Shown one piece after another: positions 43,538-51,251 of a stretch of 64,000 bases of DNA. Every line of letters begins with the position of its first letter. The stretch's first letter is position 1. A program made the translations under genes and the position numbers. The notes beneath the pieces are model-generated. The model did no database searches. It was not told the DNA's origin and saw only the letters and a program-made list of their open reading frames with translations. The stretch comes from Cupriavidus nantongensis (GTDB lineage Bacteria > Pseudomonadota > Gammaproteobacteria > Burkholderiales > Burkholderiaceae): the NCBI RefSeq assembly GCF_001598055.1, contig NZ_CP014844.1, forward strand, positions 1,612,001-1,676,000, read 5' to 3'.

Positions 43538-45214
43538 TCACGGCCAGTGCCGCGGCCCCGCGCGACGGCACAAAAACAAAAAACCCGCCGATGGCGGGTT
43601 GGTCTGCGTTGACGGCGTCACAGATGCGCATCTGTGCGGTTGGTTGCGGGGGCCTGATGTTGACACTAGAGAGTGCTTGCCGCTTGCTGCCAATAGCATC
43701 GTTTCCGCCGAAGTTGCGAACTCAGCATACACCGCGTCATCCCGCCGCACCAGCGTGATCGGGCCGAAGATATCGGCCAGGACTGTACGGGCCCGTGCCG
43801 TGTCGCCCTGGCGCAACGCCTCTTGAATCGACAGAATCCGCCGCTTGATGAGCGCCATGAGGTCGGTGACGTTCGCCAGCGCCGCCGGCGCGACGGCGCT
43901 GGGAATGACGGCAAGCTTGGCCTTCTCCGCCTCGGCTGCCATCAGGCGCTTTTGCAGGGAATCCGACATCCCGACTTTGGCGATCGCGTCGACCAATCGA
44001 CCAATTTCCGCATCGAGTTCGGCCAGCCTCTCACGCGTGGCCTTAGACGCGCGGCTACTGGCCTTCTGCCGTTCAGCAATGGTAGCGCGTACCAGCTGCT
44101 CCAGCTCGCCAAGCGCGGCTTGCGAGAACAGCTCGTCTCGGACCAGGGCGAGAAGTCGGGTATCCAGCCGATCCCGGGCCACCGCGACGCCGGGGCAAAC
44201 CGTCGGTCCTCGGTCCTTACGGTTGATGCAGCCGTACTGCGTGCTGTTGATGGAAACGACCGGGGCGCCACAGAGTGCACAGCGCAGCATTCCGCTGAAC
44301 AGCGTGCGCGGCGCTTGTCCTTTCCCACGCCCCCCCAACAGTCGCGGCGCATCCATGCGGGCCCGCACCGCCAGCCAGGTCTCGTCGTCCACGATCTGGA
44401 GGTCTGGCAGCTCGGCCCGGTGCCATTCGGACTCTGGTCGCTCGACGCGCTGACGCTTCCCGGTATCTGGGTCCTTGATCCACTGTGATCGATTCCAGAT
44501 ATATCGGCCGACGTACAGCTCGTTGCTCAGCAGACCGGAGCCCTTTGCAGCCGACCCGAAGATCGCTGACACAGCCCAAAGGCGCCCGCGAGGCGATGGC
44601 ACCCTCATCTCGTTGAGCGCATACGCTATCCGGCGCGCGCTCCAGCCGGCGGCATACTTTTCGAAAATCCACCGGACGTGCCGGGCCTCCTCTTGGTTGA
44701 CCTGATATCTGCTGCCGCCTGCGTCCCGGACGATGTCATAGCCATAGCTCTTGCCGCCGACGATGAAGCCGCGCTCGAACTGGCCTTCCTGTCCGCGGTG
44801 CGTCTTGTGCCGCAGATCATCTAGATACAGTTCGTTGATCAGTCCACGTACGCCCCGCATGATCTTGCGCGAGCCCATCTTGCTGTCGTAGCCATCGCTC
44901 ACGCCGATGATCCGGATGCCGCGGTGCTCCAGCCGCCGGACTATCCTCTCCTGTTCAACTTGGTCCCGAGCAAGCCGATCAAGGCCTTCCAGCACCAGCA
45001 CGTCAAAGCGCTCGGCCAAGGCATCGGCCAGCAACTTTGCGCCGGCCGGACGATTCGACACCGGCGTGCTGCCGGAAATTCCTTCATCTCCGATTTCGGC
45101 GACAACCTCGCAGCCTTCGGCTTCGCACCGTGCACGACAAATCCGGACCTGATCCTCTATTGAGGACTCTCGTTGTTTGTCGGACGAGAAGCGGCTGTAT
45201 ATCAGTGCGCGCAT
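43538..45214 (-). CDS. Large serine recombinase (phage integrase)
   Basis: A 558-residue site-specific recombinase. The resolvase domain starts ALIYSRFSSDKQRESSIEDQ (nucleophile probably Ser10) and continues through EGLDRLARDQVEQE. The recombinase domain follows, with a zinc ribbon (CALCGAPV, GPTVCPGV) and a C-terminal coiled coil (KATRERLAELDAEIGRLVDAIAKV). The final 35 codons run through a perfect palindrome and a terminator hairpin and end in GPRHWP, which looks foreign to the domain. The 3' end may be host or attachment-site DNA. It overlaps a 53-codon ORF at its start. Confidence 0.93.
   Translation of the reverse strand: MRALIYSRFSSDKQRESSIEDQVRICRARCEAEGCEVVAEIGDEGISGSTPVSNRPAGAKLLADALAERFDVLVLEGLDRLARDQVEQERIVRRLEHRGIRIIGVSDGYDSKMGSRKIMRGVRGLINELYLDDLRHKTHRGQEGQFERGFIVGGKSYGYDIVRDAGGSRYQVNQEEARHVRWIFEKYAAGWSARRIAYALNEMRVPSPRGRLWAVSAIFGSAAKGSGLLSNELYVGRYIWNRSQWIKDPDTGKRQRVERPESEWHRAELPDLQIVDDETWLAVRARMDAPRLLGGRGKGQAPRTLFSGMLRCALCGAPVVSINSTQYGCINRKDRGPTVCPGVAVARDRLDTRLLALVRDELFSQAALGELEQLVRATIAERQKASSRASKATRERLAELDAEIGRLVDAIAKVGMSDSLQKRLMAAEAEKAKLAVIPSAVAPAALANVTDLMALIKRRILSIQEALRQGDTARARTVLADIFGPITLVRRDDAVYAEFATSAETMLLAASGKHSLVSTSGPRNQPHRCASVTPSTQTNPPSAGFLFLCRRAGPRHWP
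43572..43600 (-). terminator. Terminator at the prophage left end
   Basis: Stem AACCCGCC (43582-43589) with GGCGGGTT (43593-43600), loop GAT, and a T-rich tail on the minus strand (complement of 43572-43583). It lies inside the recombinase reading frame, 34 bases before its stop. Confidence 0.75.
43619..43636. repeat. Perfect 18-bp palindrome, candidate attachment-site core
   Basis: CACAGATGC (43619-43627) is followed directly by its reverse complement GCATCTGTG (43628-43636). It lies in the 3' end of the recombinase gene, where the integrated prophage meets host DNA. Large serine recombinases act on att sites with inverted symmetry around a 2-bp core (here GC would be central). No second copy occurs in the window. 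Confidence 0.4.
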
Positions 45215-45363
45215 GCTGGAACCTGATTCTCGATGGCAGATGGTTGCGGGCTCGATTCGGAGAGCGAAAGCGCATCATCCGCTATTTGTTCGGCAAGCAA
45301 TAACAGCAGGCGGTGCCAGGCCGTGGGGTTCGCTGCCGCGAGCGTCGGTCGTTGTCTATTCAT
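45202..45363 (-). CDS. Small phage protein upstream of the recombinase
   Basis: A 53-residue ORF (MNRQRPTLAAANPTAWHRLL...). It has AGGA 8 bases before its ATG and its last 13 bases overlap the recombinase start, implying translational coupling. A helical leucine-rich centre (WHRLLLLLAEQIADDAL) is visible. The position suits an excisionase or recombination directionality factor, but no helix-turn-helix is recognised. Function unknown. Confidence 0.6.
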   Translation of the reverse strand: MNRQRPTLAAANPTAWHRLLLLLAEQIADDALSLSESSPQPSAIENQVPACAH

Positions 45364-45393
45364 GGCTTGGTTCCTATCGAAATCTACTACCCG

Positions 45394-45918
45394 TCATGCT
45401 GTGAAAGGCTGCGGCCGGACTATGGCCGCGATGTAGAGCGGATGTTTCGGGCTACCGTCCTGATTCAGCCCGAGGTGATAGAGCCGGTTTCCACGGCCGC
45501 ACATGCGGACGATTCGCAGCACTTCCGCCGCGCGCGCCGGCGCCGCCTTGTGCGCGCCCCATGCGCAGATCACCATGGAGCATTGGTCGATCGCGTCCAT
45601 GATGGCGCCGTCGTTGGGGTCTGGCCGATCTCCGAGCGGTGCAGGATGGGTCAGCAGTCCGTCCGGCTCAGTGGAGCGCAACGGGAATAGGTTCACCACC
45701 TCCAGTCGGCCGTACCTGCCGGCCAGGGCGCGCTGCATGCACCTAGTGATGGTCGGATCGTTGACCTGGTGGTCGGCCGTCGACGGATTGAGCATGATGA
45801 AGCCCAGCGCCGGACGGCTGGCGTCCCAGGCGCGCCAGAGGCGGTACCGGTACTGTTCGCAGTCAGAGAGAATGCAGCCGGCCTCACTGTCGAGGGTGGT
45901 TTCAACGAGTCGTTTCAT
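45394..45918 (-). CDS. DUF1643-family protein
   Basis: A 174-residue protein of the DUF1643 family, frequent in phages and unknown in function. Characteristic pieces are YRYRLWRAWD, FIMLNPSTADHQVNDPTITRCMQRA, VVNLFPLRSTEP and CAWGAH. Its start overlaps the HD-hydrolase stop by ATGA (45915-45918). Confidence 0.85.
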   Translation of the reverse strand: MKRLVETTLDSEAGCILSDCEQYRYRLWRAWDASRPALGFIMLNPSTADHQVNDPTITRCMQRALAGRYGRLEVVNLFPLRSTEPDGLLTHPAPLGDRPDPNDGAIMDAIDQCSMVICAWGAHKAAPARAAEVLRIVRMCGRGNRLYHLGLNQDGSPKHPLYIAAIVRPQPFTA

Positions 45919-46472
45919 TGAAGGGCGCCTCCATGGATTTGCACAATAGGCGCCCGCAGCAGGTCGCGGTATGTGTCAAGGAACATGATCTCGGCCGCTG
46001 CTGGCGGTAGCGGAAAAATTCGCATTCGGACCGGTTCAATGCCGTCCAGAGAGGTCCAGAGCCCCCCGTCCTTATTCATCAGGTCTCGCTGCTCGGTGCG
46101 GAGTGCTACGCGGTCCGCATACTTCACGGCTGGATCAAGCTCTGAGGGAAGGTCAAAACCGGCTAGGATTGCTGCCTCGCAGCGTTTTTCCAGCGCCTTG
46201 TACTCGGGAAACAGGCGCTTCAGCGGGCTCACCATGTCGCCGACAACGCTCTCCACCGCATCGTGGAAGAGCGCCTGCTTACGCAGATGTTTCGGTACCA
46301 GGCGGGATACCACGACGCTGTGCTGCGCTACGCTATAGAACTCTCGGCAGTGGCCGGTGAAGCGGCACAGCTTCGACAGGGCATGGGCGACTTCTTCAGC
46401 TGTCAGCGGCCCCGGGTTGGTGAAGTCGAAGTAGCGGCCGGTGGACAACAGGATGGTAGGTGTGCCTTCCAT
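45915..46472 (-). CDS. HD-domain phosphohydrolase (YfbR-like)
   Basis: A 185-residue HD-superfamily protein. Metal ligands are visible in YSVAQHSVVVSRL (His), ALFHDAVESVVGD (His-Asp) and YADRVAL (Asp). YfbR-type members hydrolyse deoxynucleoside 5'-monophosphates; in a phage operon this would adjust nucleotide pools. It is coupled to the DUF1643 gene by ATGA overlap. Confidence 0.82.
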   Translation of the reverse strand: MEGTPTILLSTGRYFDFTNPGPLTAEEVAHALSKLCRFTGHCREFYSVAQHSVVVSRLVPKHLRKQALFHDAVESVVGDMVSPLKRLFPEYKALEKRCEAAILAGFDLPSELDPAVKYADRVALRTEQRDLMNKDGGLWTSLDGIEPVRMRIFPLPPAAAEIMFLDTYRDLLRAPIVQIHGGALQ

Positions 46473-46486
46473 GGCTTTCTCCTGAA

Positions 46487-46852
46487 TTAGCGTTTCGGAA
46501 TAATTTGGGATAAACGGCCGCGGAACGGCTCAGGCTCGGGCGGATACTTCGTCGCCCATGGCGCCGCGGCCAGAATCAGCTTCCAGTTGGCGCGCGTGTT
46601 GAGCACGGCCGGGCCTCCATAGTCGAAGAAGCCGACGGGCGGCTCGGTACCCAGCCGCTCGATCAACGCGACAGGCACCGCCACGTGATAGCCGGTGTTG
46701 TAGTAGGCGAGGTGCTGGGCAATCTGCTCGCCGCTGTACCGGCCCGCGCGCGGCACCACCGGCGTGTAGCCGCGGTCATCAGGCCGCCAGAACGTGATGT
46801 AGCTGTGGTCGCGGGTCGTGTGGCAGACGGCCACGACCATGAATTCGCTCAT
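46487..46852 (-). CDS. Phage protein of unknown function, 121 aa
   Basis: MSEFMVVAVCHTTRDHSYITFWRPDDRGYTP starts the protein. It has aromatic-rich strands and a Pro-rich C-terminus and no recognised motif. GGAGGAG lies 6 bases before the ATG, and the start overlaps the J-domain gene stop by ATGA. It resembles small single-domain early phage proteins. Confidence 0.75.
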   Translation of the reverse strand: MSEFMVVAVCHTTRDHSYITFWRPDDRGYTPVVPRAGRYSGEQIAQHLAYYNTGYHVAVPVALIERLGTEPPVGFFDYGGPAVLNTRANWKLILAAAPWATKYPPEPEPFRGRLSQIIPKR

Positions 46853-47508
46853 GACAACTCCTCCTCGGCCTGCCGCATGGCGGCGGTGAGTTGTGCCATC
46901 TCGTCGTGCGAGCCGCCGGGCCGGTCCGGGTGCGCGGCCTGTGCGCGGCGTCGATACGCGGCACGCACAGCGGTGAGGTCACGTTCGGCCGGCCCGACGC
47001 CGATCACCTCGCGCCAGGTGCGCGCCGCCGCGGGCGACGGGAGGGCGGTGAAGCCGGTAAAGGCCCGGTCGAGGATCTGCGCCCCGCCGTGGCGCTCGAT
47101 CGCGCGCAGCGCCTCCAGCGTGGCAGCGATTGCGGCCAGGTTGTCAGCTACCGCTCGGTACTGGTCGATGGCCATCACGCGCGGGGCGCCGGTGCGGTCC
47201 TGCCAGTAGACCGCGGCGCCCGGGTCGGCGGGCTCGCGCTGCCCCGAGCGCGGCAGCCCGTCCAGGCGGGTCACCACGTTCGTGCTGATGACGGTGAAGG
47301 CCGGCCGCGCCCCGAGGCGTGCTAACTCGTCGAGCACGCGGTTCACGCCGTCGGACACGGTGAGCGCCTTGGTGGTGGTGTACGACGAGCTGGCGCCGTT
47401 CGTGTAGTTGACCGTGCGACGGTCCTTGCGACCGAAGCGGGCGTCCGCGCGCTGGGCGTCGGTTTTGCGCGGCCAGCCGGCGGGCCAGGTCAAGGGGTAG
47501 TTCGTCAC
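46849..47508 (-). CDS. J-domain protein with C-terminal HPD motif
   Basis: A 219-residue protein starting at a GTG (47508) that overlaps the upstream ASCH gene stop by GTGA; the ATG at 47574 lies inside that gene. The J domain is at the C-terminus (about 165-219), with AYRRRAQAAHPDRPGGSHDEM containing the HPD triad that stimulates Hsp70. The N-terminal two thirds (PLTWPAGWPRKTDAQRADARFG...) is a phage-specific region. It may recruit host DnaK to a phage process; the target is unknown. Confidence 0.85.
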   Translation of the reverse strand: MTNYPLTWPAGWPRKTDAQRADARFGRKDRRTVNYTNGASSSYTTTKALTVSDGVNRVLDELARLGARPAFTVISTNVVTRLDGLPRSGQREPADPGAAVYWQDRTGAPRVMAIDQYRAVADNLAAIAATLEALRAIERHGGAQILDRAFTGFTALPSPAAARTWREVIGVGPAERDLTAVRAAYRRRAQAAHPDRPGGSHDEMAQLTAAMRQAEEELS

Positions 47509-47981
47509 GCGTGCTCCCGGAGTGCAGCCAGCACATCGGCTGGTACGTCGAAGAAGCCGAGTGCGCCCTTGCACGGCACGAAGGGGAGCGCCTTGGCATC
47601 AGTGATCTGAAAGCCGAACTGACCTTCCATATGCCATTGCGACACGCGGGCCGCCCAAGAGGGTACGCAGTCGGTGATGGTGGCGACGCCAACGATGCCT
47701 CCGCGCTGCAGCTCCTCTAAAGCAGGCAGCACGATAGGAGCGGCTTCATTGCCGGTCAGAAAGTCTGCGCGGTTCAGGTTGCGCACGAAGTCCGCCACGT
47801 CCTCGTACTCCTGCCGCGTTATGCCCTTGCTGGCGTGGATCAGCGTAGGGCCGCGATGTTTGGTCGACCAAGTGCGGTTTTCAATGTCCTTGAACCCTTG
47901 GACAATTAGCCAGGCCCACGGCTGGCGGATGGACAGCGCCTTGGTCGGCAAGGGGCTAGTGAGGATGGAACGCTTATTCAT
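47505..47981 (-). CDS. ASCH-domain protein
   Basis: A 158-residue protein of the ASCH (PUA-like) fold. Signature: ALSIRQPWAWLIVQGFKDIENRTW, then GPTLIHASKG and GIVGVATITDCV, with CKGALGFFDV at the end. ASCH domains bind RNA or modified nucleotides and some are amidohydrolases on acetylated cytidine. The start at 47981 is chosen because the family motif begins soon after; the longer frame to 48314 covers the opposite-strand gene. Confidence 0.85.
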   Translation of the reverse strand: MNKRSILTSPLPTKALSIRQPWAWLIVQGFKDIENRTWSTKHRGPTLIHASKGITRQEYEDVADFVRNLNRADFLTGNEAAPIVLPALEELQRGGIVGVATITDCVPSWAARVSQWHMEGQFGFQITDAKALPFVPCKGALGFFDVPADVLAALREHA

Positions 47982-48016
47982 TGGTTCACGCTCAGGTATT
48001 CGGATTGGTTGCCGAT

Positions 48017-48286
48017 ATGGCACCCATGACCAAGTTTTTCGACAAGAAGCTCGAGGAAGAGCTGGGCACAGGGGCGGCCCTTCAAATCGCCGGGATGGCG
48101 GCTGAACTGGGCGCCAGGATCGAGACTTACAACGCGCTCCAAAAGGCGAATGGGATGCCCACTCTTGATGAGGAATGGGAGGAAGCCGAAGACTACGTGC
48201 GGCAGATGGTTGCGAGAGGCGAGGCCCGGCGCGAAGACTACCCGGACCTCTTTGAGGACGAGATCCCGGATGCCGAAGGCGAGTGA
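48017..48286 (+). CDS. Acidic small protein, the only plus-strand ORF in the early operon
   Basis: An 89-residue, Glu-rich helical protein (MAPMTKFFDKKLEEELG... ending FEDEIPDAEGE). It occupies the only gap of about 300 bp between ASCH and the next minus-strand gene, and its composition is protein-like. Either the ATG at 48017 or 48026 may start it; no clear ribosome-binding site. Transcription opposite to its neighbours suggests an independent cargo gene. No family recognised. Confidence 0.55.
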   Translation: MAPMTKFFDKKLEEELGTGAALQIAGMAAELGARIETYNALQKANGMPTLDEEWEEAEDYVRQMVARGEARREDYPDLFEDEIPDAEGE

Positions 48287-48307
48287 CTGTGCGGGGACCA
48301 TGGTCGG

Positions 48308-48604
48308 TTACCACTCCACGACGGTGTACATATCCACGAACTGCCGCTCCTCGTAGAAGAACCGAACCTTGTAGCCGAGCTCCTTTAGCTGCTTCACGGC
48401 CTCGTCGTACTGCTTGGCCAGCAGGGTGCTACGGTCGCTGCCATAGCCTCCGTTGACCCAGAAGTCTTCGTGCAGAGACACCGAGCGCTTCTTGTTCTCA
48501 GCGGCCGCGCGGATCCGGTCCAGGGCTGCGTCGACGCGCTCGGACGGCGTTGGGCCGGCGATCTCTCTCGCCTCGGCGGCGCTGAGTCGGTTCGTGTTCA
48601 TCAT
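48308..48604 (-). CDS. Small phage protein of unknown function, 98 aa
   Basis: Starts MMNTNRLSAAEAREIAG at 48604, overlapping the Dam stop by ATGA (48601-48604). The C-terminal half reads LLAKQYDEAVKQLKELGYKVRFFYEERQFVDMYTVVEW, a helix-strand-strand unit seen in phage proteins of unknown role. Confidence 0.75.
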   Translation of the reverse strand: MMNTNRLSAAEAREIAGPTPSERVDAALDRIRAAAENKKRSVSLHEDFWVNGGYGSDRSTLLAKQYDEAVKQLKELGYKVRFFYEERQFVDMYTVVEW

Positions 48605-49461
48605 GCGATCAGTTCCATCTGTGCACGCTGACGCTCGAGCGCGATAGAGCATGCGGGATTAATCCAAACCACTTCGGTGCGCGCCCGTCCGCCGTCCGCC
48701 ATGTGGCGGCGCTCGTGGCGCTCCCACTGCGGAAACAGTTCATCGTCGTAGAGGTCGGAGGGGTAACCGGAAAGGACCACCATCGCGCTCGAGCTGTGAA
48801 GTACTGCGGCCAAACGGCGATGGTCGTCATCGGTCATCTCATGGCGGTACCCGTGCGTCTTGGCTGACCGCCCCTGGATTGCCGAGCGCGTGCTATGTGC
48901 GTACGGCGGATCCGCATAGATCAGCGTGTTCGGGTTGTCCATGCGGACGATCACCTCGAGCGCATCACGGTTCTCGAGCAGTACTCCCTGCAAGCGCCGA
49001 GTAAAGGAGGGCACTGCATCCGGCCAGCGCATCCATTCGGCAGACGGCAGGCCCCGTCCCTCTGTCAGCTTCGACCTGAATCCGGTGCGGCAGCCGCGAG
49101 TTGCGCTGTCGCTGCCATGGCCGAAGAAGGAGCGCACGATCATCTTGTGCGCGCTATCAATGTCGTCGACGACCGGCTCATACGACCAATCGAATTCATC
49201 GCGCGAGAATGGCGTCAGTGCGACGCGGCGCTGCAGCTCGAGCGCCTTGTCCTGATCGCGCAGGACGCGGAAGACGTTGACCACCTGGCCGTCCAGGTCG
49301 TTGTAGCACTCGGCCGGCACGCGGTCCTTTTGCAGTAGGATTCCCGCGCCGCCGCCGAACGGCTCAACGTAGCAAGTGTGAGTCGGGAAGAAGCCCATGA
49401 CCCATGGAGCAAGCCGGAACTTGCTGCCGTGGTAGCGCAGTACTGGCCGGCTTACGGTCAC
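48601..49461 (-). CDS. DNA adenine methyltransferase, Dam type
   Basis: A 286-residue N6-adenine methyltransferase. It begins with LRYHGSKFRLAPWVMGFFP, then the AdoMet motif VEPFGGGAGILLQK, LNDLDGQVVNVFRVL-like YNDLDGQVVNVFRV, and the catalytic ADPPYAHSTR. The start is a GTG at 49461 overlapping the cytosine methyltransferase stop by GTGA; the open frame further upstream is not coding. No restriction endonuclease is adjacent, so it is an orphan, probably for phage DNA protection or control. Confidence 0.92.
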   Translation of the reverse strand: MTVSRPVLRYHGSKFRLAPWVMGFFPTHTCYVEPFGGGAGILLQKDRVPAECYNDLDGQVVNVFRVLRDQDKALELQRRVALTPFSRDEFDWSYEPVVDDIDSAHKMIVRSFFGHGSDSATRGCRTGFRSKLTEGRGLPSAEWMRWPDAVPSFTRRLQGVLLENRDALEVIVRMDNPNTLIYADPPYAHSTRSAIQGRSAKTHGYRHEMTDDDHRRLAAVLHSSSAMVVLSGYPSDLYDDELFPQWERHERRHMADGGRARTEVVWINPACSIALERQRAQMELIA

Positions 49462-51251
49462 GCTGCAGCCTCCGTCTGTTGCGAAACGGTCAACGCGATC
49501 GCCACCGGGCGAACCCACACGGGTGTGGCCGACAGCATGAACGTCTCGCCGGTCTCCGCCAGAAGTAGGGTGGTGCCCATCACCTCGGCGATAGCCTGGG
49601 CCGCGTCCGGCGGTACCGCGTTGCCGATGCGCTCGCGCCAGGCCTGATCGCTCAATCCATCTAGCTCCAGGTATTCCTCCGGCTCGATCAGTGACTGGAT
49701 CGCGGCCAGTTCCAGCGTGGTGAACGGGCGGTGCCAAGTACCGTCGAGGGCGCGGATGATGGCCACGAGCTTGTCGTTCGCCGCCGGCAGGCGTGGGTCA
49801 GCCACCGACCACCGGCCGTTGTCGTGGCCAGCAGCTGCCGACACCGCACCACTGGGCTGATCCCAGCCCACAACGCCGTAATGCCCGCCAGTCAGGTAGT
49901 GGTCGCCGCGCTCGCGCCGCATGCCAGGGCGCGGGTCAGCGACCGCGTACGCGCCCTGGCCGGTGTCGCTGCGCGCGATGACGGTGCCGGCCGGCTCGTC
50001 GTAGCCGGTGATCCGGTACTTGCCTGCGCCCTCGAAGCCCGTCGACGCGCGCGGGTCCTGCACACACTGACCGGTGCCGTGCGCGCTGGTGACGGCGCCG
50101 GCGGCCAGGTGCCACGGCACGATCCGGAACTCGTTGTTATGCTTGGTCGGGCCGGCGTGGCGCGGGTCGGCCACGCTGAACGTGCCCTGGCCAGGGTTCG
50201 TGCCCGCGGTGATCGTTCCCGAGGACTCGCTCCAGCGCAACACGCCGTATTGCTGGTACTGCGCGGCGTTGGCGGGCCCGCGTGGGTCGGCGATCGAGAA
50301 CGTTCCATTGCTGGGCAGCGACTCGCCAGCGACCGCGCCAGCATGCTCGTTCCAGTCCAGTACGCCCAGCGCGCCGTTTCGGCGTTCCGGCATGATCAGG
50401 TAATCCCGCAGGTGACCGTCGACGACTTCTAGGCGGTTCAAGCTGCGCCAGTCGCTACCAGCCTCGACGAATGCCAAGCGGACCCAAGTCTTCCACTGCA
50501 GCGACGGCACGCGATGCATCGGCCCGCCTGCGGCGTCACCAGGTTGCGGCATGCGGCCGAGCACGGTACCGACGCCCTGCAGGCGACGCAACTCTGGCTC
50601 GTACAGGAAGGCGGGTACCTTCTCCATGTGGCGTGCCACCAGCAGAAAGCGCTTGCGGCTCTGCGCCAGTCCACCCAGTTCGCCGCAGTCGTGAGTCGTC
50701 TCGTTCACGGCATAGCCATAGTGGCGCAGGATCTGGTTGATCTGGTCCAGCAGATGCCGGCCGCGCGTAGCCAGCCGCGGCACGTTCTCGAAGACGATCA
50801 GCTCGACCGGGTCGTCCTTCCAGGCTTCGCACATCAGCCAGACGCAGCGCAGCGTCAGCTCGTTCAGCGCCTGGTACTTGGGCGTGCGGCTCAGCGTCTC
50901 GGAGAGGAGCCCAGACGCGCCCTTGCAAGGCGACGAGATGAACACGCAGTTCGGCCGCTCGTTGCCGGCTGCGCGGCGGATGTCTGCGGGCGTGGCCTCT
51001 CGCCAGCCAGCCGGCGGCTCGTTACCGTGGAACGCCGTGTACTGCTGACGGGTGAACAAATCCATGACCGTGCACGGCACGCCGACCAGTGTCTCGAAGT
51101 CGCGCGCTGCTGCCGGGTCGACATCGATGCCGCCGATGCACTTCCATGTGGCCACCATGTTGCCCACCTGCGAGGCAGCCTTCTTGAAGCCCTTGGCGCC
51201 GCCGCCGAGGCCGCAGCAGAAGCCGAACGTCTTGTATTCGCGGACGATCAT
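49458..51251 (-). CDS. DNA (cytosine-5) methyltransferase with internal repeats
   Basis: A 597-residue C5-methyltransferase. Motif I is FGFCCGLGGGAKGF, the catalytic PC loop is SSPCKGASGLLS (C109), motif VI is FENVPRL (E155), and motifs IX/X are in the C-terminus (ERIGNAVPPDAAQAIAEVMG). Between motif VIII and IX, residues about 292-487 form five tandem repeats of about 40 residues, each ending in (V/I)-x-DPR. This is where the target-recognition domain lies. The ATG at 51251 overlaps the upstream gene by ATGA. No matching nuclease is seen. Confidence 0.92.
   Translation of the reverse strand: MIVREYKTFGFCCGLGGGAKGFKKAASQVGNMVATWKCIGGIDVDPAAARDFETLVGVPCTVMDLFTRQQYTAFHGNEPPAGWREATPADIRRAAGNERPNCVFISSPCKGASGLLSETLSRTPKYQALNELTLRCVWLMCEAWKDDPVELIVFENVPRLATRGRHLLDQINQILRHYGYAVNETTHDCGELGGLAQSRKRFLLVARHMEKVPAFLYEPELRRLQGVGTVLGRMPQPGDAAGGPMHRVPSLQWKTWVRLAFVEAGSDWRSLNRLEVVDGHLRDYLIMPERRNGALGVLDWNEHAGAVAGESLPSNGTFSIADPRGPANAAQYQQYGVLRWSESSGTITAGTNPGQGTFSVADPRHAGPTKHNNEFRIVPWHLAAGAVTSAHGTGQCVQDPRASTGFEGAGKYRITGYDEPAGTVIARSDTGQGAYAVADPRPGMRRERGDHYLTGGHYGVVGWDQPSGAVSAAAGHDNGRWSVADPRLPAANDKLVAIIRALDGTWHRPFTTLELAAIQSLIEPEEYLELDGLSDQAWRERIGNAVPPDAAQAIAEVMGTTLLLAETGETFMLSATPVWVRPVAIALTVSQQTEAAA
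49791..50378 (-). repeat. Five ~40-residue repeats within the cytosine methyltransferase
   Basis: Unit pattern: Y-G-V-h-x-W-x-E-x-x-G-x-V, about 10 residues, G-x-F-S-V-A-D-P-R. The ADPR/QDPR boxes fall at residues about 321, 361, 398, 438 and 484 (spacing 40, 37, 40, 46). The DNA of the copies has diverged, so the expansion is old. Confidence 0.8.

Noticed and set aside
48601..51251. A complete restriction-modification system
   Set aside because: Only methyltransferases are present; no endonuclease-like gene is in the coupled unit.
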